64,000 bases of DNA from Moraxella sp. VT-16-12 (GCF_002224245.2 NZ_NKHK02000008.1:1-64000), one strand, 5' to 3'. Shown: positions 32,166-41,355, counted from the stretch's first letter. A program made the numbers and translations. Notes: a model not told the origin generated them from the letters alone.

Positions 32166-32275
32166 ACACCGCTTACCACAGCAGACAATGAAAAGGCGAC
32201 AAGGCAACTTGCTTCGCCTTTTTTACGCTGCCCTGCCTTGTAAATCCACTTGTTTGCCCTTAAAATACCCCCGCG
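31917..32275 (+). repeat. Tandem direct repeat, copy 1
   Basis: The DNA from TTTTGTTACG (31917) through the gene end, its terminator and about 50 bp beyond is repeated with few changes at 32590-32946. The offset is a constant 673 bp inside the coding part. It covers the 3' two thirds of the immunity-like gene and its downstream hairpin. Confidence 0.85.
32191..32222 (+). terminator. Terminator after immunity-like copy 1
   Basis: AAAAGGCGA (32191-32199) pairs with TCGCCTTTT (32214-32222), with an inner AAGGC/GCTT pairing, then more T. The second copy has the same hairpin. Confidence 0.85.
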
Positions 32276-32291
32276 GTCAGCAAAGAAATAA

Positions 32292-32405
32292 AAAGGCAAT
32301 TTAAGCAAGAAAGAAAAACAAGTGTTGAGAAAGAAAATTCAACGTATTAGAGAAGATGCCCAGAAAAAAGCAAAAGGAGAAGAGCATGGCAGACGTGGCA
32401 GATAA
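32292..32405 (+). pseudogene. C-terminal remnant of a polymorphic-toxin-like protein
   Basis: An open frame of 37 codons with no start codon runs from just after a stop at 32289 to a TAA at 32403-32405. It encodes a very basic tail (from KGNLSKKEKQVLRKK to KKAKGEEHGRRGR) with the look of the C-terminal end of a secreted nuclease toxin. It overlaps the start of the downstream immunity-like gene (32386) by 20 bp, the coupling usual for toxin-immunity pairs. The frame is lost upstream where the repeat unit of copy 1 ends, so only the tail remains. The toxin family is not identified. Confidence 0.5.
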
Positions 32406-32838
32406 TGTTTTGGAGTTTATCCCTTGGAAGTCTGTGGGTAAATTTGAGCTTAATAGTGATATTAAAAATTATCAATTCCCCAAACAAAATTGGGAATATG
32501 GTGAAAAAGATGAATTTGGTGATGAATTTTATAGAGCTACCGATAATTCTTTAACCATTTCATTTCAAAACAATAAAGTTCACAATATCTTTTGTTACGA
32601 AACACTGATGTATCAAGGGGTAAATTTAATTGGTTTGACCATTGATGAATTTAAACACATTACCCAATCTGATTATGTCGGCGATGTTGATGTGCTGGAT
32701 TTTGAAGATGACGACTACCCCCAAAGCGTGTATGAATTTGAAGACATTGGTGCTCAGGTTTGGGAAAAACAAGGCAAAATCGTAACCATCATCGTCGCAG
32801 GCAAAGACAGCTACTCTGACGAACCTACTGACGACTAA
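32386..32838 (+). CDS. Small acidic immunity-like protein, copy 2
   Basis: This 150-aa paralogue of the gene at 31713 shares the LIGLTIDEFKxITQSDYVG core and the VWxKxGKIVTIIVAGKDSYS ending. The frame is open from 32356, but the ATG at 32386 has an AAGGAG ribosome-binding site 6 nt upstream. It aligns exactly with the start of copy 1, giving the same length. The ribosome-binding site lies inside the coding frame of the basic toxin-like tail, so translation may once have been coupled. Function as an immunity protein is inference. A duplicated terminator follows. Confidence 0.72.
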   Translation: MADVADNVLEFIPWKSVGKFELNSDIKNYQFPKQNWEYGEKDEFGDEFYRATDNSLTISFQNNKVHNIFCYETLMYQGVNLIGLTIDEFKHITQSDYVGDVDVLDFEDDDYPQSVYEFEDIGAQVWEKQGKIVTIIVAGKDSYSDEPTDD

Positions 32839-32946
32839 ACACCGCTCACCACAACAAGCAATAAAAGGCGACAAGGCAACCTGCTTCGCCTTTTTTACGT
32901 TGCCCTGCCTTGTAAATCCCCCTTTTTAGCCTTAAAATATCCCTTT
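32590..32946 (+). repeat. Tandem direct repeat, copy 2
   Basis: This is the second copy of the unit at 31917-32275. The segment GGCAAAATCGTAACCATCAT and the flanking 3' coding DNA are identical over long stretches. The similarity ends near the CCTTAAAATA sequence, shortly before metX. Confidence 0.85.
32863..32894 (+). terminator. Terminator after immunity-like copy 2
   Basis: AAAAGGCGA (32863-32871) pairs with TCGCCTTTT (32886-32894), followed by TT. It is the duplicate of the hairpin at 32191. Confidence 0.85.
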
Positions 32947-32974
32947 AAAAACCAAACACAATAAGAGATATTTT

Positions 32975-34201
32975 GTGGAAAATCACACCCCCCCATATTT
33001 AGACCCCACATCAGTTGGCATCGTTAGCCCCCAAGTCCTACATTTTGATGAGCCTTTAACCTTAGAATGCCAGCGAGTTTTGCCAGAGTTTGAGCTGGTG
33101 ATTGAAACCTATGGCACATTAAATGATGACAAAAGCAATGCCATTTTGATTTGCCATGCTCTATCAGGCAGCCACCACGCCGCAGGTTATCACAGTGAAG
33201 ATGACAGCAAAGCGGGCTGGTGGGATAATTTGATTGGCAAAGGCAAGGCCATTGATACCAATGATTTTTTTGTGGTGTGCCTAAACAACATCGGCTCATG
33301 TCATGGCTCCACAGGCCCTACCACCATCAACCCTGCCACAGGTGAGATTTGGGGGGCGGATTTTCCGCTGATTACCATCAAAGACTGGGTAAAAACACAG
33401 GTCTTACTCTCTGACCGCCTAGGCATTGATAAATGGCACGCCATCATCGGTGGCTCTATGGGTGGCATGCAAGCACTACAATGGTCGGTGGATTACCCTG
33501 ACCGCTTAGAACGTGCCGTCATCATCGCCAGTACGCCCAAGCTGTCCGCCCAAAACATCGCCTTTAATGAAGTGGCTCGCCAGTCCATTTTGTCCGACCC
33601 TGAATTTTTTGACGGTTGGTATCTTAAACATGGCACTTATCCACGACGTGGGCTGATTTTAGCTCGTATGGTTGGGCACATCACTTATATCACCGAAGAC
33701 GCCATGAAAGCCAAGTTTGGACGGGATTTAAAATCTGGCAAATTTATGTACGGCTTTGATGTGGAGTTTCAGGTAGAGAGTTATCTACGCTACCAAGGCG
33801 AGCGGTTTAGCCAAAATTTTGATGCCAACACCTATCTTTTGATGACCAAAGCCTTGGATTATTTTGACCCCAGTCGTGATTATGCCGATGATGTATCCGA
33901 TGAAGCCGCCCTAAAAGTCGCCCTAGCTCGCACCAAATGCCAGTTTCTTATTGTGTCATTTACAACTGATTGGCGGTTCAGCCCCGAACGCTCGGTGGAG
34001 ATTGTGGATGCTTTGATGGCAAACGAAAAACGCGTGAGCTTTGTCAATGTGGACGCACCGCATGGGCATGACTCGTTTTTGTTTGACATACCCCGCTATA
34101 CCAGTGCTGTCAAGGGCTTTTTATCTGCCCCCATTTTAAAAAGTCAAGTAACACAAACCAACCTGAGCCCCAAAGACATCTCAAAATTAGCAAGAAAATA
34201 G
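32975..34201 (+). CDS. metX: Homoserine O-acyltransferase (MetX)
   Basis: This 408-aa alpha/beta hydrolase-fold enzyme acylates homoserine in methionine synthesis. The nucleophile elbow is GGSMGG with Ser161, and the Asp/His end of the triad is in [10 protein letters not shown] near residues 363-372. Segments [14 protein letters not shown] and [12 protein letters not shown] are family hallmarks. Whether the acyl donor is acetyl- or succinyl-CoA cannot be decided by eye; MetX proteins linked to MetW are often succinyltransferases in gammaproteobacteria. It is followed by a MORN/YwqK-type gene and then metW. Confidence 0.93.
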   Translation: MENHTPPYLDPTSVGIVSPQVLHFDEPLTLECQRVLPEFELVIETYGTLNDDKSNAILICHALSGSHHAAGYHSEDDSKAGWWDNLIGKGKAIDTNDFFVVCLNNIGSCHGSTGPTTINPATGEIWGADFPLITIKDWVKTQVLLSDRLGIDKWHAIIGGSMGGMQALQWSVDYPDRLERAVIIASTPKLSAQNIAFNEVARQSILSDPEFFDGWYLKHGTYPRRGLILARMVGHITYITEDAMKAKFGRDLKSGKFMYGFDVEFQVESYLRYQGERFSQNFDANTYLLMTKALDYFDPSRDYADDVSDEAALKVALARTKCQFLIVSFTTDWRFSPERSVEIVDALMANEKRVSFVNVDAPHGHDSFLFDIPRYTSAVKGFLSAPILKSQVTQTNLSPKDISKLARK

Positions 34202-34210
34202 AAGTTCAAC

Positions 34211-34981
34211 ATGAAAAAACTAGTTAGTTTATCAGCTTTGGCGGTAAGTGGCGTGATGTTTTCATCATCCGCCCACGCTTGTGCTGGCAATGACCATGCG
34301 TGCATTCAAAGACAACAAACCATCGCAGCACTGCACAACAACCCCGCCATGTGTCAATATGGCTACAACCCCAACTGTCAAACCCAAACTGCTCGCTCAT
34401 CCATCAACGACATCCCGCCCCCACAAGTTACCACCGACCAATGCCAAGCTCGCCCACAAGGGGGCAAAGCGTGTCTCACCATCTACAAACAAGACCCTGA
34501 TTATAAATTTCACCTGATGGAAACCAACGCCCAAGGCAACCTTGTTTATGCTCGCTTTTATCACGTTGATGGACAAACCATCAAAAGCGAACAATGGTAC
34601 AACGCCCAAGGCATCAAGCACGGTGCTTTTAAAAGCTACCACCCAAATGGCACACAAAAAAGCCTAGGCAACTTTGTCAATGGTCAGCTCCAAGGCGACT
34701 ACAAAATCCATGATGAAAACGGACAGCTCATTAAGATTGAACATTATCAACATGACAATATTGTCCTAGAAGTTTTTTATCAAAACGGCAAAAAACACGG
34801 ACAAGAGACCGAATTTGACTATGTCCAAACCAAAAAAGGGCTCGCCCAAGTCATCGCTCGCACCGCTCAATGGGTAAGCGGCGTCAAACACGGCGAAGAA
34901 CAATTTTTTGAAACCAACCACAAAGGCAAAACAAAACTTGTCAAAACCATCATCTGGCAAAACGGCAAACCCAACAGCTAA
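34211..34981 (+). CDS. Secreted MORN/YwqK-type repeat protein
   Basis: This 256-aa protein has a signal peptide (MKKLVSLSALAVSGVMFSSSAHA, cleavage before CAG) and a Cys-rich N-terminal region. From about residue 100 it carries MORN-like repeats of the YwqK type (QWYNAQGIKHGAFKSYHPNG, GNFVNGQLQGDYKIHDENG, YQNGKKHGQETEF). Such repeats bind membranes or partners; YwqK family members are annotated as antitoxins of LXG-type toxins in Bacillus, but no toxin is adjacent. It sits 9 bp after metX and 37 bp before metW, inside what is normally a tight metX-metW pair. Confidence 0.75.
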   Translation: MKKLVSLSALAVSGVMFSSSAHACAGNDHACIQRQQTIAALHNNPAMCQYGYNPNCQTQTARSSINDIPPPQVTTDQCQARPQGGKACLTIYKQDPDYKFHLMETNAQGNLVYARFYHVDGQTIKSEQWYNAQGIKHGAFKSYHPNGTQKSLGNFVNGQLQGDYKIHDENGQLIKIEHYQHDNIVLEVFYQNGKKHGQETEFDYVQTKKGLAQVIARTAQWVSGVKHGEEQFFETNHKGKTKLVKTIIWQNGKPNS

Positions 34982-35018
34982 ATCATCAAATTAAGCCACC
35001 ACAAAAAAGGACAACGCC

Positions 35019-35633
35019 ATGAACATTGACCATCAACTTGCCGAAAAATGGATAAAACCCCACGCCAAAGTGCTAGATTTGGGCTGTGGCGACGGCACGC
35101 TTTTAGAGCATTTACAAACCAATCTTGGTGTGTTTGGTTATGGACTAGAAATTGACCCTGACAAAATCAACCAAGCCATCGCCAAGGGTTTAAACATCAT
35201 TGAGCAAGACCTAAATGACGGACTGGCACGCTTTGCCGACAACAGCTTTGATACGGTGGTGATGGCTCGTGCCTTACAAGCGGTCAAAAACCCCCAAACC
35301 CTGCTTAATGACATGTTGCGTGTCGCCAAATTTGGCATTGTTACCTTTCCCAACTTTGCTTATTGGCAAAACCGCGTCTATCTTGGCATCAAAGGCATCA
35401 TGCCAATGAGCGAAACCCTGCCCCACCAGTGGTATAACACGCCCAACATTCACCTTTGCACCTTTAAAGATTTTGAAAGGCTCTGTCATGACAACCACAT
35501 TCGCATTTTAGACACCGTTGCTCTGTGGGACAACCCAAACCCAAAAATCCCTGCCTTTATCCGCAACAAAGCCGTCAAATCTGCCCCAAATCTTTTGGCA
35601 GACGTGGCAGTGTATCGCATCACACGTCAGTAA
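35019..35633 (+). CDS. metW: Methionine biosynthesis protein MetW
   Basis: This 204-aa SAM-methyltransferase-fold protein pairs with MetX. The SAM loop VLDLGCGDGTLLEHL starts at residue 18. The family segment ARALQAVKNPQTLLNDMLRVAKFGIVTFPNFAYWQNR is clear, as is LPHQWYNTPNIHLCTFKDFE. MetW is needed for full MetX activity in several proteobacteria. It has an AAAGGA ribosome-binding site and lies downstream of metX with one gene between. Confidence 0.94.
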   Translation: MNIDHQLAEKWIKPHAKVLDLGCGDGTLLEHLQTNLGVFGYGLEIDPDKINQAIAKGLNIIEQDLNDGLARFADNSFDTVVMARALQAVKNPQTLLNDMLRVAKFGIVTFPNFAYWQNRVYLGIKGIMPMSETLPHQWYNTPNIHLCTFKDFERLCHDNHIRILDTVALWDNPNPKIPAFIRNKAVKSAPNLLADVAVYRITRQ

Positions 35634-35768
35634 TTAAAACAAACTGTTACGTTTTGTCGGGGTGCAGAAATTGAGTTTTTTTGTAAAAAATGTTATGATG
35701 TAGCTTTTAGTAATGGCAATGTCATTGCTTTACCATCATTTTTGATGACAACCAAGATGGGAGTTTAT

Positions 35769-36344
35769 ATGAAATCTTTAAAAATCGCTCTACTGCTTGG
35801 GGCAATATTTAGCGCCAGCATTGCCAGTGCCGAGCTAACAGGCACACATCTAGGGTCAAGTTTTGAGACCATGGACATCACCAGTTTGACCAATCAAGCC
35901 AGTCAAGGCAACCATCACGCCCAGTTTTTTTTGGCAAAACGCCTACAAAAAGGGGAAGGTGTGGCAAAAGACGCTGCCAAAGCCATCTATTGGTACACCC
36001 GAGCTGCCGAGCAAAACATCGCCCCTGCTCAGCTCAACCTAGGCATCATGTATCTGCGTGGTGAAGGCGTCAAAGCCAATATGGCAGAAGGTCGCAAGTG
36101 GCTAGAAAAGGCTGCTCACCTTGGTGATAACCGTGCCAGCTATGCCTTAGCGATGATTGATGAAAAACAAAAACGCTTGGTAGATGCTTATAAATGGTAC
36201 GATTTGTCTAGCCGTGATGGCATGCTTGATGACAAAATCCGTGATAAAGCCCAAACCAAAATCAGCCAACTTGCCCTTAACTTGTCATCTAGCGACATTG
36301 AAAAAGCCAAAACCAGTGCCGATGATTGGTTTATCATCAAATAA
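35769..36344 (+). CDS. Sel1-repeat secreted protein
   Basis: This 191-aa protein has an N-terminal signal peptide (MKSLKIALLLGAIFSASIASA) and at least three Sel1-like (TPR-related) repeats: HAQFFLAKRLQKGEGVAKDAAKAIYWYTRAAEQ, PAQLNLGIMYLRGEGVKANMAEGRKWLEKAAH and a degenerate third. Such periplasmic repeats mediate protein-protein contacts. The frame is open from 35742, but the ATG at 35769 has a GGGAG ribosome-binding site 5 nt upstream and starts the signal peptide. A terminator follows. Confidence 0.85.
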   Translation: MKSLKIALLLGAIFSASIASAELTGTHLGSSFETMDITSLTNQASQGNHHAQFFLAKRLQKGEGVAKDAAKAIYWYTRAAEQNIAPAQLNLGIMYLRGEGVKANMAEGRKWLEKAAHLGDNRASYALAMIDEKQKRLVDAYKWYDLSSRDGMLDDKIRDKAQTKISQLALNLSSSDIEKAKTSADDWFIIK

Positions 36345-36367
36345 CTCTCATTGATGCACACAGACAT

Positions 36368-36389
36368 ACCCACAACTTAGATTGTGGGT
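36368..36389 (+). terminator. Terminator of the Sel1 gene
   Basis: ACCCACAA (36368-36375) pairs with TTGTGGGT (36382-36389), followed by TTTG and TTTTAT. Confidence 0.85.
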
Positions 36390-36413
36390 TTTGTTTTATG
36401 ATAAGGATAATTG

Positions 36414-36542
36414 ATGAAACACTTGCTTTTTATCAGCCTGTTGAATAAAGCAACCGCCAATCAATTACGCCTTATCTGTGCCAATGATAAATACTGTGAT
36501 GTTAATGCACTAAACAACACCTTACAAGAAAAGGGCTTATAA
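36414..36542 (+). CDS. Possible 42-aa small protein
   Basis: An ATG with AAGG upstream opens a 42-codon frame ending at TAA 36540-36542, in the gap between the Sel1 terminator and the convergent CitE-like gene. The product begins MKHLLFISLLNKATANQLRL and ends NALNNTLQEKGL, with two Cys. No family was recognised. It may be a small secreted protein, a gene fragment or chance. Confidence 0.3.
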   Translation: MKHLLFISLLNKATANQLRLICANDKYCDVNALNNTLQEKGL

Positions 36543-37373
36543 TCACTTTTTAGCCTGTGCCACATAGTCGCTTGCCCAACGGATGACGGGCATATCCACC
36601 ATTTGTCCATCTATGGCAAAAACCGCTTGGCGAGTTTCTTGATAATGAGCAACCACTTTTTTGGCAAAGGCAAGTTTGTCCTTATCTCTATCCATCTGTT
36701 TGATGATGGCGACTTGTTTGGGGTGGATAAGTAGCTGACCACCAAAACCAAAATCCTGCCACGTCTGCACATTTTGCTCAAAGCCCACATCATCACCAAT
36801 ATCAGCATAAATGGTCTCAATGGGTGGGGCAAGTTCATTGGCGGACGAATGCAAAAGTAGCTCCATCTTGACATGCTCAAACAGCAGTTTTGCCGATGGG
36901 CTATGAAGTGCCATCCCCAAAGACGTCGCCAAATCCAAACAACCATAACTGAGTGCATACACGCCACTTTTGGCGATATGACCAACATTGAGTACGCCCT
37001 TGGCACACTCTATCATGGCAATCACAGGCTTGTTTGTCTGCCCTTTTAGTGTCAGTACGTCATCAGCGTGCCTAACTTTGGGTAGCACTACCCCATAAAT
37101 CGCCAGTTGCTCCACCAACGCCACATCACCTGCAAAATCAGGGTGCGACACGCCATTGATACGTAGCCAAATCTTATCAAACGCTTGCCAGTCCCAAACA
37201 TCAAAAAAGTGTATTAAGGCTTGGTACAAAGCCGTTTTGTCCTGACCAATCACTGCATCTTCTAAGTCAATGATGACATTATCCGCCCCACTGTCCACCG
37301 CTTTGGCGACACGGTCAAGGCGACTGGCAGGCACAAATAAATAACTGCTTTTTTGCTGCTCCACGTTTGTCAT
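36543..37373 (-). CDS. HpcH/HpaI aldolase family, CitE-like CoA ester lyase
   Basis: This 276-aa TIM-barrel protein resembles the citrate lyase beta subunit (CitE) and malyl/citramalyl-CoA lyases. SYLFVPASR at residues 10-18 and the acidic metal/substrate motif NVIIDLEDAV at 32-41 are typical, with LPKVRHADDV and MIECAKGVLN further on. No citD, citF or citrate lyase ligase genes are nearby, so it is a stand-alone CoA ester lyase rather than citrate lyase. It lies 14 bp downstream of the cytochrome gene on the minus strand. Confidence 0.8.
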   Translation of the reverse strand: MTNVEQQKSSYLFVPASRLDRVAKAVDSGADNVIIDLEDAVIGQDKTALYQALIHFFDVWDWQAFDKIWLRINGVSHPDFAGDVALVEQLAIYGVVLPKVRHADDVLTLKGQTNKPVIAMIECAKGVLNVGHIAKSGVYALSYGCLDLATSLGMALHSPSAKLLFEHVKMELLLHSSANELAPPIETIYADIGDDVGFEQNVQTWQDFGFGGQLLIHPKQVAIIKQMDRDKDKLAFAKKVVAHYQETRQAVFAIDGQMVDMPVIRWASDYVAQAKK

Positions 37374-37387
37374 GACACCCCCAAATT

Positions 37388-37888
37388 TTATTTGACTTGG
37401 CTGACCATATAATCCACCGCCGCATACACTTCAGCTTCTGAAACATCGCCTGTTACCTGAGCAGGCATTTTACCAAAGCCTTTGGCAGAATGCAGATACA
37501 AAGTATCCATGCCTTTGTCTAGGCGTTTTGCCCAGTCGGCTTTGGCGGTCAGCTTGGGTGCGTTTAGTAGCCCTTGGTCATGACAGACGCGGCAAGTTTT
37601 TTCATAGCGAGCTTTACCTTCTTCTAATGACACCGCTTTGACCGCTTCTTTGGGGACTTCTTTTGTAGTAGCTGGCTCGGGTTTTTCCACATCACCAACA
37701 GGCTCAGGCTCGCTTTGGGCAGTCTTTGTTTGTTCAGTAGCTTGGGTAGGCTCGGCAACGGGCGTGCTTTGGGCAGGACTTGGCGTTGATTGGGTAGCTT
37801 TGTCAGGGGCGGGCTTGTCATCACCACAAGCGGTCAAACATACCGCACTGGTCAATAATACCGCTAAGATTTTGCTGGGAGTGTTCAT
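37388..37888 (-). CDS. Cytochrome c5-like lipoprotein
   Basis: This 166-aa predicted lipoprotein (lipobox LTAC, Cys21) has a long Pro/Thr/Glu-rich linker (about 25-85) that would span from the membrane. It ends in a class I c-type haem domain: haem-binding CRVCH at 99-103 and axial Met at about 141 in GKMPAQ. The domain closely resembles cytochrome c5. It probably carries electrons in the periplasm near the terminal oxidases. It is upstream of the CitE-like gene on the same strand and divergent from ileS. Confidence 0.85.
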   Translation of the reverse strand: MNTPSKILAVLLTSAVCLTACGDDKPAPDKATQSTPSPAQSTPVAEPTQATEQTKTAQSEPEPVGDVEKPEPATTKEVPKEAVKAVSLEEGKARYEKTCRVCHDQGLLNAPKLTAKADWAKRLDKGMDTLYLHSAKGFGKMPAQVTGDVSEAEVYAAVDYMVSQVK

Positions 37889-38064
37889 AGGTTACCTTGC
37901 AAATTTTTATTATCATAAGTACAGACATAATATAACTAATTTTTATCAGCTTTTAAAGTTTTTTTATGATTTTATGGGGTTTTATTGGGTGTGGGTTTTT
38001 GCAGATTTTTGCCTTTTGCTTTATAATAATCTGTTATTTTACCAACAGTCAAAGAGCCATCTTT

Positions 38065-41000
38065 ATGACCAACACCACCCAACAAGACTATAAAAACACC
38101 CTAAATCTTGCGGACACGCCCTTTCCCATGCGTGCTGACCTTGCCAAACGTGAACCAAAATGGCTTGATGAATGGGAAAAAGATGGGTTATACCAAAAAG
38201 TGCGTGAGTCCAAAAAGGGGCTGCCAAAATACATCCTACACGATGGCCCGCCCTATGCCAACGGTCAAATCCACCTAGGTCATGCGGTAAACAAAGTCCT
38301 AAAAGACATCATCACCAAATCCAAAAACTTATCAGGCTTTGACGCGGTTTATGTGCCGGGGTGGGACTGTCATGGTTTGCCGATTGAGCAAAAAGTTGAG
38401 CAAAAAGTTGGCAAAGTCGGTCAAAAAGTGGACGCCACCGAGTTTCGCCGTCTGTGCCGAGACTACGCCAAAAGCCAAATCGCCCTACAAATGAAAGACT
38501 TTAAACGTCTGGGCGTGCTTGGTGATTGGGATAACCCTTATCTGACCATGAATTTTAAACAAGAAGCAGGCATCGTGCGAGCTTTGGGTAAGATTTATGA
38601 CAATGGTCATATCGTGCGTGGTCTAAAACCTGTGAACTGGTGCTTGGACTGTGGCTCTGCCCTTGCCGAAGCCGAAGTAGAATACGCCGACAAAAAAAGC
38701 GACGCCATCTATGTGGGTTTTGACATCACCAATCGTGATGCCCTGCCACAGACCAAGGATATACAAGGCAAACTACAAGCAGTGATTTGGACAACGACCC
38801 CTTGGACACTGCCTGCCAACCAAGCCATCAGCGTGCATGAGACGTTTGATTATGCAGTTGCACAAGGTGTATTGCCACCACCTGCCTTTAAATTACCCAA
38901 AACTTTAACAGCAGATAACTTTTATCTTAGACCACTCACCAAAGACGACAAAGACGCTTTATGGCAAATAGCAAAAGACCCTGCCATTTGGGAGTTTATG
39001 CCAGAAAAACGCCACGAACCTGCTGTTTTTGATAAGTATTTTCAACAATCACTCACTCAACACGCCTATGTCATTATTGATCACACCAGCGAGCAAGTGA
39101 TTGGGGCGACACGTTTTTATGATGACAAACCAAGTGATGACAGCATTGCCATCGGTTATACCTTTTTTGCCCCCAGTTATTGGGGAACGGGTGTCAATGC
39201 CAAAATTAAACAAGCCATGTTGGATTATGCCTTTACCCAACGCCAAAAGGTGCTGTTTTATGTATTCCCAGACAACAAACGCTCTGGCAACGCCCTAAAA
39301 AAACTGGGGGCAACCTATCAGGGTTTTGATGAGCAAAGCCATCGTGATATTTATGCCATCACTTCCCCAAACCCCAGTACCAAAGTTACCCAAAACTTTA
39401 TCATTGCCAAAGATTTATTAGAAGACTTTGTCAGCACCACCAAACTTAATAATCCACAAGTAATAACCACCATCAAAGGCAAAGAGCTGACCGCCCTAAC
39501 CGCTCAGCACCCACTGATTGACAGCCGTCAAGTGCCCATCATCACAGGCGACCATGTTACTGCCGACAGCGGTACAGGGCTTGTACACACCGCCCCTGCT
39601 CATGGTGTGGACGACTACAATGTTGGCATCAAATATGGCTTACCAACCGACAATCCTGTGAGCGGTAGCGGTGTGTATTTACCAGAAGCAATGGCGTTTG
39701 TGGGTGAGCACATTTATAAAGCCCAACCCAAAATCATTGACGCTTTGCAAGCAAGTGGTCATCTGCTACATCACAGTGTCATCACCCACAGCTATCCGCA
39801 TTGCTGGCGACACAAAACACCGATTATTTTTCGTGCCACGCCCCAGTGGTTTATCAGCATGGAAAAACATGGCTTACGCCAAAAAGCCTTAGATGACATC
39901 AAAAAAGTTACTTGGACGCCTGCTTGGGGTCAAAACCGCATTGAAGCGATGGTAGAGTCTCGCCCTGACTGGTGTATCTCTCGCCAACGCACTTGGGGCG
40001 TGCCAATTCCCTTTTTTATCCACAAAGAAACAGGCGAGCTCCACCCACGCACCAGCGAGCTGATTGAACAAGCCGCCCAACTGATTGAAAAAGGTGGTAT
40101 TGAAGCGTGGTTTGAAGCAAGCTGTGGCGACTTTTTGGGCGATGATGCTGACAGTTATGACAAAGTTAGCGACACGTTGGACGTATGGTTTGATTCTGGG
40201 ACAACACATTGTGCGGTGCTTGATGAAGATGACAATTTAACTAACCCTGCTGATATGTACCTAGAAGGCAGCGACCAACATCGTGGCTGGTTTCAAACCT
40301 CGCTACTCACCAGTGAAGCCATCTATGGACGAGCTCCCTTTAAGCAAGTCTTGACACATGGCTTTGTGGTGGACGAAAACGGCTACAAAATGAGCAAATC
40401 GCTTGGTAACATCATTGAGCCACAAAAAGAGATTGATAAAACAGGGGCGGACATGCTCCGCTTATGGATTGCATCTAGCGACTATCGTTATGAGATGAGT
40501 GCAGGACAAAAAGTCTTTGCAGGGGCGGTGGATAACTACCGACGTATCCGCAACACCATTCGCTTTTTGCTTGCCAATACCAGCGATTTTGACATCAAAA
40601 CAGACGGTGTGCCACTTGATGAACTGGTTAGCCTTGATAAATTTATCTTGCACAAAGCCCACCAAACCCAACAAACGATAGTCAAAGCTTACGCCGACAT
40701 GGATTTTCATAGTGTGGTACAGGCAGTGAGCGTGTTTTGCTCGCAGGATTTGGGCGGATTTTATCTGGACATCATCAAAGACCGCACCTACACCACCAAA
40801 GCTGATGGCAAGCCCCGCCGTTCGGCACAGACTGCTTTGTATCATATCGCCCAAGCCTTGGTACGCTGGATTGCTCCGATTTTGCCCTTTACCGCTCAAG
40901 AAGCGTGGGGTTTTATCCGCTCTGACATGGACGAAAAATACATTTTTTCAACGCTTTGGTATGAGCTGCCCACCCCTGCTTTAACCGCCATCACCAGTGA

Positions 41001-41355
41001 TGACTGGGTGATGATTTTGGCAGTCAAAGACACTGTCAATAAAGCCATGGACGAAGCTCGCACGGATAAACTCATCAGCAGCAATCTCACCGCCAAAGCC
41101 ACCATCACCACCGATGGCGACACCTTGACCGCTCTCAACAAACTGGGCGATGAAGCCAGATTTGTGTTTATCACCAGTGATGTAGAGCTAAAACAAGGTG
41201 AGTACAGCGTACTTATCACGCCTGCTGATGGCAAAAAATGCACTCGCTGCTGGCATATCCGCCCCGATGTTGGCACACACGACAACCATCCAGAGCTTTG
41301 CACTCGCTGCGTAACTAACGTGGACGGTGATGGAGAAGTACGCCATTATGCTTAA
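38065..41355 (+). CDS. ileS: Isoleucyl-tRNA synthetase with an inserted GNAT acetyltransferase domain
   Basis: This 1096-aa class I synthetase charges tRNA-Ile. The HIGH-like motif is in [17 protein letters not shown] is in YKMSKSLGN, the editing-site segment [16 protein letters not shown] is intact and the C-terminal zinc motif CTRCWH...CTRC is present. E. coli IleRS is about 938 aa. The extra length is one insertion at residues about 269-442, inside the CP1 editing domain, between FDYAVAQG and NFIIAKDLL. It reads as a RimJ/RimL-type GNAT domain ([15 protein letters not shown], then [19 protein letters not shown] and [16 protein letters not shown]). The frame is open from 37966, but the ATG at 38065 (MTNTTQQD) fits the family start. 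lspA overlaps its 3' end. Confidence 0.96.
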   Translation: MTNTTQQDYKNTLNLADTPFPMRADLAKREPKWLDEWEKDGLYQKVRESKKGLPKYILHDGPPYANGQIHLGHAVNKVLKDIITKSKNLSGFDAVYVPGWDCHGLPIEQKVEQKVGKVGQKVDATEFRRLCRDYAKSQIALQMKDFKRLGVLGDWDNPYLTMNFKQEAGIVRALGKIYDNGHIVRGLKPVNWCLDCGSALAEAEVEYADKKSDAIYVGFDITNRDALPQTKDIQGKLQAVIWTTTPWTLPANQAISVHETFDYAVAQGVLPPPAFKLPKTLTADNFYLRPLTKDDKDALWQIAKDPAIWEFMPEKRHEPAVFDKYFQQSLTQHAYVIIDHTSEQVIGATRFYDDKPSDDSIAIGYTFFAPSYWGTGVNAKIKQAMLDYAFTQRQKVLFYVFPDNKRSGNALKKLGATYQGFDEQSHRDIYAITSPNPSTKVTQNFIIAKDLLEDFVSTTKLNNPQVITTIKGKELTALTAQHPLIDSRQVPIITGDHVTADSGTGLVHTAPAHGVDDYNVGIKYGLPTDNPVSGSGVYLPEAMAFVGEHIYKAQPKIIDALQASGHLLHHSVITHSYPHCWRHKTPIIFRATPQWFISMEKHGLRQKALDDIKKVTWTPAWGQNRIEAMVESRPDWCISRQRTWGVPIPFFIHKETGELHPRTSELIEQAAQLIEKGGIEAWFEASCGDFLGDDADSYDKVSDTLDVWFDSGTTHCAVLDEDDNLTNPADMYLEGSDQHRGWFQTSLLTSEAIYGRAPFKQVLTHGFVVDENGYKMSKSLGNIIEPQKEIDKTGADMLRLWIASSDYRYEMSAGQKVFAGAVDNYRRIRNTIRFLLANTSDFDIKTDGVPLDELVSLDKFILHKAHQTQQTIVKAYADMDFHSVVQAVSVFCSQDLGGFYLDIIKDRTYTTKADGKPRRSAQTALYHIAQALVRWIAPILPFTAQEAWGFIRSDMDEKYIFSTLWYELPTPALTAITSDDWVMILAVKDTVNKAMDEARTDKLISSNLTAKATITTDGDTLTALNKLGDEARFVFITSDVELKQGEYSVLITPADGKKCTRCWHIRPDVGTHDNHPELCTRCVTNVDGDGEVRHYA

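Noticed and set aside
36543-37373. Citrate lyase beta subunit of a citrate lyase operon.
   Set aside because: No citD, citF, citC or citX is present; a stand-alone CoA ester lyase is the better call.
37966-38064. N-terminal extension of the ileS frame, with a hydrophobic start.
   Set aside because: The extension is not found in IleRS; the ATG at 38065 starts the family N-terminus. The upstream part is the promoter region.
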